Below, one piece after another: positions 1 through 4,324 of a stretch of DNA of 5,273 bases (positions within the stretch are counted from its first letter, which is position 1; the number at the start of each line of letters is the position of its first letter). The DNA is taken from positions 1 to 5,273 of the forward strand of contig JAKADF010000283.1 in NCBI GenBank assembly GCA_021820805.1. The letters are read 5' to 3'. The stretch is from Bacillota bacterium (GTDB lineage Bacteria > Bacillota > Bacilli > Alicyclobacillales > Alicyclobacillaceae). The translations under genes were made by a program, and so were the position numbers. The notes below the pieces were generated by a model. It searched no databases. It worked only from the letters and a program-made list of their open reading frames with translations, and was not told the origin of the DNA.

Positions 1-130
1 AAAAGCGGCTGCGACTTCTTTTTGGCTCGTCCATCGACAACTCATCGGAATTGATCTACGACTAATCGGGGCTACGTTGCGAATCATTCAGCAGCCCCTA
101 ATTACTTTAAAACCTCCTATTTCCGTAGCA
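1..130. other. Edge region with no firmly supported gene; two cut reading frames and an inverted repeat
   Basis: No complete gene is visible. On the plus strand one frame runs in from the left edge and stops with TAA at 63-65, giving about 20 residues ending NSSELIYD; it could be the tail of an upstream gene. On the minus strand an ATG at 85-87 opens a frame to the edge of 29 residues, ending TSQKEVAAAF. That ending resembles the first helix of a helix-turn-helix, and an AGGGG lies 7 nt upstream of the ATG. These two options are mutually exclusive and both fragments are too short to assign. An inverted repeat, GGGGCT (68-73) and AGCCCC (93-98) with a 19-nt loop, begins 2 nt after the plus-strand TAA. 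It could be a poor terminator, but no T-tract follows. A minus-strand AGGAGG (113-118) has no start codon at usable spacing. Confidence 0.3.
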
Positions 131-166
131 TTAAAGGTTCCTTCTCGAGAGAGAAGGAACCTTTAA
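131..166 (-). terminator. Perfect 16-bp hairpin downstream of corA, probable terminator
   Basis: Positions 131-146 are the exact reverse complement of 151-166, with a 4-nt loop at 147-150. The hairpin begins 17 nt after the corA stop codon in the direction of corA transcription. The T-tract after the stem is short on the minus strand (CCTTTAAT), so termination may be incomplete or the hairpin may mainly protect the 3' end of the transcript. The symmetry means it could also act on plus-strand transcripts. Confidence 0.65.
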
Positions 167-183
167 ATATGTACGCATATACG

Positions 184-1107
184 CTACCACCATTTTTTTC
201 GTTTAAAAAATACATACATGATAAGAGTGACTACAATTAATAAGCCCCAAACATAGGCATAGCCAAAGCTCCAAGTATATTCAGGAACTCCACTTACATT
301 CATCCCATAGAGTCCAACAATAAAGGATAGCGGAAGAAAGAATGTACTCACAATCGTTAATGTTTTCATGATTTCATTCATTCTGTCTCCCTTTAATGAC
401 ATTTGCAGTTCTAGGAGACCTGTCATTGAATCGCGAAACGTGTCTATGGAATCGACTACCCTGCTTAAGTGGTCGTATACATCCGTTAAATAAATATTGA
501 TTTCTTCTTTTGTATACGGGAACTCAGAATGCATCAATGTTCCTAAAACATTACGTTCCTCAGAAAAATGTCTTCGTAAGATATGTAATTTACGCTTCAT
601 ATGAAATATTGTTTGAGCTAATTTAGCAAAAGGATTCTCGTATATTTCATTCTCAAAATCTGTTACTTTATCCTCAATCCAGTCTGCCAGGTCAAGATAT
701 TGGTCGACGCAGTTATCGAGCACATGATAAATAATCGTTCCAGGATTCCTCATCTTATCAGGCATGCGGAGGAATTCCTGTCTTAACTCTGTTAAATAAG
801 GCATCTCTTCCTGGTAAATCGTGATCACAAAGTTTTTACCGATAACAATGGCGATTTCAATAAGCTCCCAGTTTTCTTTAAGACTGTAAAAAGTGAGTAA
901 CGCATGATCTTTGTACACGTCAACCTTTGGTCGTTGGCCTAATTTTACACAATCCTCAATAACCAGCGGATGACACTTAAACAAATCGCCAAGTACACGC
1001 GAAATTTCAGATCTATCTGGCTTTAATAATCTCAGGAATGCCACTTCATTTTCATCGGGAGTTCGAGTTTCAGATGTATGAGCGGATCCATCTTTATATA
1101 TCAGCAT
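184..1107 (-). CDS. corA: CorA-family magnesium/cobalt transporter
   Basis: This 307-residue protein is a CorA-type (2-TM-GxN family) divalent cation channel, expected in the cytoplasmic membrane as a pentamer passing Mg2+, Co2+ or Ni2+. The large N-terminal cytoplasmic domain carries the family-typical stretch HPLVIEDCVKLGQRPKVDVY (residues 46-65), followed by long amphipathic helices (about 125-245). Two transmembrane segments sit near the C-terminus (about 249-267 and 282-301). The signature YGMN (267-270), with PE at 275-276, forms the outer selectivity loop. The C-terminus is basic (KRKKWW), as is common in the family, and the length is normal. The ATG at 1105-1107 is the only sensible start, but its ribosome binding site is poor. 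A -10-like TAGAAT (1114-1119, minus) lies only 7 nt upstream of the ATG, so a leaderless or nearly leaderless transcript is possible; no good -35 accompanies it. It is transcribed alone, divergently from the small membrane protein gene at 1201. Specificity for Mg2+ over other ions cannot be told from sequence. Confidence 0.93.
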   Translation of the reverse strand: MLIYKDGSAHTSETRTPDENEVAFLRLLKPDRSEISRVLGDLFKCHPLVIEDCVKLGQRPKVDVYKDHALLTFYSLKENWELIEIAIVIGKNFVITIYQEEMPYLTELRQEFLRMPDKMRNPGTIIYHVLDNCVDQYLDLADWIEDKVTDFENEIYENPFAKLAQTIFHMKRKLHILRRHFSEERNVLGTLMHSEFPYTKEEINIYLTDVYDHLSRVVDSIDTFRDSMTGLLELQMSLKGDRMNEIMKTLTIVSTFFLPLSFIVGLYGMNVSGVPEYTWSFGYAYVWGLLIVVTLIMYVFFKRKKWW

Positions 1108-1140
1108 GGCACCATTCTACACTATTTGTTACTGATTTAT

Positions 1141-1165
1141 GTTTGTTTTTCCATGGAGTGGGTAT
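1141..1165 (+). promoter_or_regulatory. Sigma-B-like promoter for the small membrane protein gene
   Basis: GTTTGT (1141-1146) and GGGTAT (1160-1165) are separated by 13 nt. This fits the general stress sigma-B pattern known from Bacillus (GTTTaa, 12-15 nt, GGGTAT), with a full match at the -10 and GTTT at the -35. Transcription would start near 1172, leaving a leader of about 28 nt that contains the ribosome binding site. No good sigma-A promoter is visible between 1108 and 1200. Whether the host has sigma-B is unknown, and related sporulation sigma factors read similar sites. Confidence 0.45.
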
Positions 1166-1184
1166 TCTATTCCTAAGAAGTGTA

Positions 1185-1191
1185 AAAGGAG
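1185..1191 (+). promoter_or_regulatory. Ribosome binding site that supports a TTG start
   Basis: AAAGGAG lies 9 nt before the TTG at 1201. The next in-frame ATG would fall inside the first transmembrane helix, so this site decides the start of the downstream gene. Confidence 0.7.
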
Positions 1192-1200
1192 AGACAGAAC

Positions 1201-1554
1201 TTGAATTGGATTGGTGTCATTGTTCGCTTCATCGTGTCTGCATTGGTATTAATGTTCATTGCTTATCTTGTACCAGGGTTTCGAATCGCAAACTTTGGGA
1301 CAGCCATCCTCGCTGCAGTCGTGATCGCACTCTTAGGATGGGTCGTTGAAGCGATGATTGGAGGGCAAATTACTCGTTGGTGGCGCGGTGTAATTGGCTT
1401 TATCGCCAGTGCAATTGTAATTTGGGTTGCTCAATTTATCGTCCCAGGCATGACCGTCACCGTATGGGGTGCAATCCTGGCATCGCTCGTCATCGGTATC
1501 ATCGACCTGATTGTTCCTGTAGAAGTCAGGGGTAAGATGACAAACGTTGAGTAA
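1201..1554 (+). CDS. Small four-helix membrane protein, phage-holin-4 (YvlD-like) family
   Basis: This 117-residue, strongly hydrophobic protein starts at TTG, as shown by a good upstream AAAGGAG. It is built from two similar halves. Residues 10-48 and 67-104 both follow the pattern F-I-x-S-A-x-V, then A, then V-P-G, then G and A-I-L-A, each giving two membrane helices. This internal duplication around a VPG turn matches the PF04020-type family called 'phage holin family protein' (YvlD in Bacillus subtilis). Despite the name, these are usually chromosomal proteins of unknown function and no phage genes are present here. The linker between halves (about 49-66) contains E50 and the cluster QITRWWRG, so it is more polar and aromatic than I expect for the family. 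The C-terminal tail (VEVRGKMTNVE) is charged. It is a single-gene unit between a sigma-B-like promoter and a strong terminator. Family assignment is from pattern recognition. Confidence 0.72.
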   Translation: MNWIGVIVRFIVSALVLMFIAYLVPGFRIANFGTAILAAVVIALLGWVVEAMIGGQITRWWRGVIGFIASAIVIWVAQFIVPGMTVTVWGAILASLVIGIIDLIVPVEVRGKMTNVE

Positions 1555-1580
1555 CAACGAAAAGCAAATACATTAAGTGA

Positions 1581-1622
1581 AAAAGGCTCCTTGGCTTCAT
1601 AGCCGCAGGGAGCCTTTTTTTG
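1581..1622. terminator. Bidirectional rho-independent terminator between convergent genes
   Basis: GGCTCC (1586-1591) pairs with GGAGCC (1609-1614), with a second inner stem GGCT/AGCC around a TCAT loop. Seven T residues (1616-1622) follow on the plus strand and five A residues (1581-1585) precede it, giving a T-tract on either strand. It lies 26 nt after the stop of the small membrane protein gene and 18 nt after the stop of the phosphodiesterase gene, so it serves both. Confidence 0.9.
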
Positions 1623-1640
1623 AGAGGTACAATGCTGCTG

Positions 1641-2897
1641 CTAACACCTTACAAGCAAACATGGAACTATCATCTCATCCGAATGCACTCCGCCATGCGC
1701 TCCTTTAAAAAACCTGACGGGGTGTCCATTCTCCGGATCATAAATCCACTGTGCAGTTCCTGGTGGCAGCACAATCAATTCGCCGATTCTCTCTAAGTGA
1801 GACGGCTTTGCGGGGCCTGACCCGTATAAACCACTCTTCAAGGCTTCCTCTCGCGACATGACTCTAGCACCTTTTTCTTCTGCAAAGCGTATGACTGCTT
1901 CTTCATATCCTTCCTTTGGATATAAATAAAGAGACCTGCGCTCCCCAGATGGCGGAACCCGAAGCATCGACAAGAGTTCAGGGTACGAATTCAGTTGTAG
2001 CGCATGGGACTCATCGTTTAGCACTTGACCATGATCCGCCGTGAGAACAAACAATGTATCATCAAGACTACCTTTTATCATCTTCAATTTATCAACAATT
2101 CGTCCGAGAATGGTATCTACCACATATGCTTCATCCTTGCATTCGTCACTCATAGGACCATACTTATGCGCGCAGGAATCTACGCCTGGCCAATATATCG
2201 TTACAAAATTCCGGTCATGAATATGAAACTCATTGCTAACCAGCGTTGGAATCGTAGATGGGAAACTGTAGCCCGCAAATGTACTGCCCCGATGATGAAC
2301 TGCACTAAGGAGCGAGCCTTGAAAAGCCTTGTCCGACACCGAAACTGACCTTACTCCGACCTCCGATAAAAGCTGGAAGGCTGACCGCTCGTGAAGGAAA
2401 CTATCATAGTTTTTGATTTTGGCACCATCGGAGAAATAGCGCGAAAACACTAAATCTGCCACATCATTAATTTCAGGCAGATACACTGAATAGCTGAGAA
2501 GCCCATGCGATAATGGAATTAAACCAGTATAGATAGACGTCAAAGCTGCTGCAGTTGTTGACGGAAATACTGTTGTTAATGGAAAGAACGCACCTGCACC
2601 GCCGCTTGCCTTTTTAATAAATTGCTCAACATTCGGCATTGCACCTGATGAAACATAAGACTTAAGTTGACGATACCCGAGTGCATCAACAACGAGGTAC
2701 ACAACATTTTTCACACCGTCCAAAACTCCATCTGGAACAAGCCCGATGTGAAGCGGACTAGAAGGCAATGTCTGTGCGCCAAAAATTTGCAGCAGTGTAG
2801 ATGTAAGGTTAACCGTCGAATAGCCATCATACCGGGGTAAAGTAAAGCTTTCAGAAGGTGATAACTTTCGGAATAGATCCTCACTATGTGTATCCAT
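1641..2897 (-). CDS. Alkaline phosphatase superfamily protein (type I phosphodiesterase / nucleotide pyrophosphatase-like)
   Basis: This 418-residue protein is a two-metal phosphohydrolase or phosphodiesterase of the nucleotide pyrophosphatase branch (PF01663-like). The motifs occur in family order: VVDALG with metal ligand D71; VFPSTTAAALTSIYTG (110-124) holding the likely Thr nucleophile (T114 or T115), followed by LSHG; DSCAHKYGP with D240 and H244; TADHGQ with D288 and H289; and GAHGGVHSDEMIVP with H401. All six expected zinc or metal ligands are present, so the enzyme should be active. There is no signal peptide or membrane helix, which points to a cytoplasmic protein, unlike the exported members of the family. 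The substrate cannot be read from the sequence; nucleotides, phosphodiesters and phosphonates are all handled by relatives. The ATG at 2895-2897 has only a distant GGAG (2911-2914, 13 nt away). The gene has its own candidate promoter and terminator, so it is probably monocistronic. Confidence 0.88.
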   Translation of the reverse strand: MDTHSEDLFRKLSPSESFTLPRYDGYSTVNLTSTLLQIFGAQTLPSSPLHIGLVPDGVLDGVKNVVYLVVDALGYRQLKSYVSSGAMPNVEQFIKKASGGAGAFFPLTTVFPSTTAAALTSIYTGLIPLSHGLLSYSVYLPEINDVADLVFSRYFSDGAKIKNYDSFLHERSAFQLLSEVGVRSVSVSDKAFQGSLLSAVHHRGSTFAGYSFPSTIPTLVSNEFHIHDRNFVTIYWPGVDSCAHKYGPMSDECKDEAYVVDTILGRIVDKLKMIKGSLDDTLFVLTADHGQVLNDESHALQLNSYPELLSMLRVPPSGERRSLYLYPKEGYEEAVIRFAEEKGARVMSREEALKSGLYGSGPAKPSHLERIGELIVLPPGTAQWIYDPENGHPVRFFKGAHGGVHSDEMIVPCLLVRC

Positions 2898-2916
2898 ACC
2901 AGTTACTCAACTCCAT

Positions 2917-2953
2917 GTGGAACTTTAGGCGTAAGACGCTAACTGTTCTCCAC
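2917..2953 (-). promoter_or_regulatory. Imperfect hairpin in the leader of the phosphodiesterase gene
   Basis: GTGGAAC (2917-2923) pairs with GTTCTCCAC (2945-2953) with a 2-nt bulge, and TTAGGCG (2925-2931) pairs with CGCTAA (2937-2942) with a one-base bulge. The total is about 13 bp around a TAAGA loop. Its base lies 2 nt upstream of the only GGAG (2911-2914), so it could influence translation. It could equally be a protein-binding site, or chance. No T-tract follows, so it is not a terminator. Confidence 0.35.
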
Positions 2954-3019
2954 GCCAAAGTTCTTTTATTTTAACGAGGCGGTTTCATGAATACTCTTCA
3001 GAGTTTAGGTGCCACCTTA

Positions 3020-3048
3020 CTTATAGGTATAATCCAACAGACTGAAAA
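3020..3048 (-). promoter_or_regulatory. Candidate sigma-A promoter for the phosphodiesterase gene
   Basis: Read on the minus strand, TTTTCA (3043-3048) and TATAAG (3020-3025) are separated by exactly 17 nt, matching the -35 at 4 of 6 and the -10 at 5 of 6 positions. Transcription would start near 3013, giving a leader of about 115 nt before the ATG at 2897, long enough to hold the 2917-2953 hairpin. The promoter lies about 57 bp beyond the tandem array, which is therefore not in this leader. Confidence 0.45.
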
Positions 3049-3070
3049 TATCGATATCTTCGTGGTTTAG

Positions 3071-3087
3071 GCTTGCGGGCCCGAAGC
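3071..3087. repeat. Near-perfect palindrome at the left border of the array
   Basis: GCTT(G)CGGGCCCGAAGC is a 16-bp perfect palindrome interrupted by one extra G. It lies between the phosphodiesterase promoter and the first full repeat unit. It could be part of a decayed unit or a border element; no T-tract suggests termination. Confidence 0.4.
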
Positions 3088-3104
3088 GACGTCTGGGGAC
3101 CATC

Positions 3105-3496
3105 AGGGCACATTTCGGTTGCTATGCCTGGGCTCGCGGGACACGGCGCCTGTTAGGGCACATTTTGGTAGCTATGCCTCTCGCACCTGCGGGCCACGGC
3201 GCCCATTAGGGCACATTTCGGTAGCTATGCTTCCGGGCTCGGCAAGCCACAGTGCCTGTTAGGGCACATTTCGGTAGTTATGCCTCACGCACCTGCGGGA
3301 CACGGCGCCTGTTAGGGCACATTTTGGTAGCTATGCCTCACGCACCTGCGGGACACGGCGCCTGTTAGGGCACATTTCGGTAGTTATGCCTCCGGGCTCA
3401 CGGGCCACGGCGCCCATTAGGGCACATTTCGGTACCTATGCCTCACGCACCCGCTGCACCCCCTCCCGTTAGGGCACATTTCGGCAGCTATGCCTC
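3105..3496. repeat. Tandem array of eight ~53-bp GC-rich units
   Basis: Eight head-to-tail units start at 3105, 3155, 3208, 3261, 3314, 3367, 3419 and 3471, with periods of 50, 53, 53, 53, 53, 52 and 52. Each opens with an invariant AGGGCACATTT, followed by a near-constant CGGTAGCTATGCCT, then a more variable GC-rich half ending GGCGCC plus TGTT or CATT. Units 4 and 5 differ at only two positions. The last unit is recognisable only to about 3496, and sequence just before 3105 may be a decayed further unit. The period is not a multiple of three and stops occur, so it is unlikely to code for protein. The array fills the gap between the terminator of the lipoprotein gene and the promoter of the phosphodiesterase gene. 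It is more GC-rich than the flanking genes. I do not recognise the element. Confidence 0.92.
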
Positions 3497-3575
3497 CTGT
3501 GCCCCACAGTACCCTGCCACCCCGCGCCCGTGCCGGCACCCGCTACCTCGCTGCCCGCCGCAGCTCCCATCGCCC
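3497..3575. other. C-rich tail of the repeat array
   Basis: About 80 bp strongly biased to C on the plus strand continue from the last recognisable unit. They include short echoes of the repeat's variable half (for example CACCCGCTACC beside the CACCCGCTGCACC of unit 7) and a 10-bp palindrome, GTGCCGGCAC (3530-3539). Decayed repeat units are the simplest reading. A plus-strand frame through here gives a Pro/Ala-rich peptide, but the composition explains that and no ribosome binding site supports it. Confidence 0.4.
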
Positions 3576-3583
3576 ACAAATGT

Positions 3584-3618
3584 AAAAAGCGCCACAGGCG
3601 GCGACGCCGGTGACGCTT
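3584..3618 (-). terminator. Rho-independent terminator of the TPR lipoprotein gene
   Basis: Positions 3587-3600 pair with 3605-3618 over 14 positions with two imperfect pairs (one a U-G wobble on the minus-strand RNA) around a 4-nt loop. Five A residues (3584-3588) on the plus strand give a T-tract after the stem on the minus strand. It begins 32 nt after the stop codon of the lipoprotein gene and separates that transcript from the repeat array. Confidence 0.85.
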
Positions 3619-3650
3619 CTCTATTTTAATTGACTTCAAAGCTACGTTCG

Positions 3651-4235
3651 TTATTTCAGCAAGCTGGCCAAGTTCTTGTAATTCGGGTCTGACTTCGGCA
3701 CAACTTTCATGCCTTGCTCTACTGTTTGCTTCATAGCGTCTTTTTGTCCTAATTTTTGCTGTACCAAGGCAAGGTTCCACCAGCCGTAAACGTAAGTTGG
3801 TTGGACCTTTGTTGCATTTTGGTAATAAGGGATGGCGCCTTTTGCATCATTTTTATCCCTGAAGTAGATGTTGCCGATATTGTTATAGGCAACTCCGTTT
3901 TTCGGGTCGAGCTGAATTGCTTTTTTATAATATTGAATGGCTAAGTCATCATTTCCATTTACATGTGCGCTAATGCCTGCTTGGATTTGAGCTTCTGCAC
4001 TGCTTGGCTTATTTTTCGCAGTGTCTTCATACTTCTTTAGGTTTGCGGAACCTGAGTAAGATGCTCCGCCAACAATCATAACCTTACCACCGGATGATGT
4101 TGTCTTTGTAACTGTATTGTTCGATGTTGCGTTTGATTGCGCCGCACTCGTGTTGTTTGATGTGGTTCCACATCCAGCTAATAAAGCAAAGGTCAACGGT
4201 AAGGCAGTAAAAGCGAATTTACTAAAGCGATTCAT
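3651..4235 (-). CDS. Tetratricopeptide-repeat lipoprotein
   Basis: This 194-residue protein is predicted to be exported and lipid-anchored to the outside of the cytoplasmic membrane. It has a basic N-terminus (MNRFSK), a hydrophobic stretch (residues 7-20) and a lipobox LAGC with the lipidated C22. A Ser/Thr/Asn-rich linker (about 23-50) is followed by three TPR-type helical pairs at about 80-113, 114-147 and 148-182. The first two show the pattern A-x-x-Y-Y-x-x-A-x-x-x-x-P (YYKKAIQLDPKN, YYQNATKVQPTY). TPR domains bind other proteins, so this is probably an adaptor or assembly factor; its partner is not known. The ATG at 4233-4235 is chosen because AGGAGA (4242-4247) precedes it at 6-7 nt and the signal peptide starts right there; a longer frame upstream would put a non-signal extension in front. 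It lies 89 bp downstream of the ABC permease gene, in the same direction, with its own promoter. Confidence 0.87.
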   Translation of the reverse strand: MNRFSKFAFTALPLTFALLAGCGTTSNNTSAAQSNATSNNTVTKTTSSGGKVMIVGGASYSGSANLKKYEDTAKNKPSSAEAQIQAGISAHVNGNDDLAIQYYKKAIQLDPKNGVAYNNIGNIYFRDKNDAKGAIPYYQNATKVQPTYVYGWWNLALVQQKLGQKDAMKQTVEQGMKVVPKSDPNYKNLASLLK

Positions 4236-4281
4236 TGCAAATCTCCTATCCTTATTTACTGACTTGTACCCATCGCCCCCG

Positions 4282-4310
4282 ATTATAACGCACATGGTTC
4301 CACAACCCAA
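4282..4310 (-). promoter_or_regulatory. Candidate sigma-A promoter for the TPR lipoprotein gene
   Basis: On the minus strand a perfect -10 TATAAT (4282-4287) lies 17 nt downstream of TTGGGT (4305-4310), a weak -35 with only TTG matching. The start would be near 4275, about 40 nt before the ATG. No terminator hairpin follows the permease stop (4325), so the lipoprotein gene may be served both by read-through and by this promoter. Confidence 0.5.
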
Positions 4311-4324
4311 ACCCACTTTTTACC

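Noticed and set aside
1201..1554. Prophage lysis gene (holin)
   Set aside because: The family name is historical; there is no endolysin or any other phage gene nearby, and the gene has its own promoter and terminator.
2025..2348. 107-residue plus-strand reading frame inside the phosphodiesterase gene
   Set aside because: It is antisense to a gene with all catalytic motifs, and has no ribosome binding site or recognisable domain.
3008..3020. T-box-like sequence AAGGTGGCACC in the phosphodiesterase leader
   Set aside because: It resembles the T-box core only in part. It sits at the very start of the predicted leader with no room for a specifier stem, has no terminator/antiterminator pair, and the gene is not an amino-acid or tRNA-charging gene. 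The match is probably due to its small palindrome.
3105..3496. CRISPR array (conserved ~28-bp part alternating with ~25-bp variable part)
   Set aside because: The would-be spacers are related to one another, two are identical, and they share GC-rich blocks such as GGCGCC; CRISPR spacers should be unrelated. No cas gene is present in the window.
3438..3629. Pro/Ala-rich 63-residue plus-strand reading frame
   Set aside because: It runs through the repeat array, the C-rich tail and the terminator hairpin, has no ribosome binding site, and its composition follows from the base bias.
3469..3780. 103-residue minus-strand reading frame over the lipoprotein 3' end and the array
   Set aside because: It overlaps the well-supported TPR lipoprotein gene in another frame and crosses its terminator; no family features.
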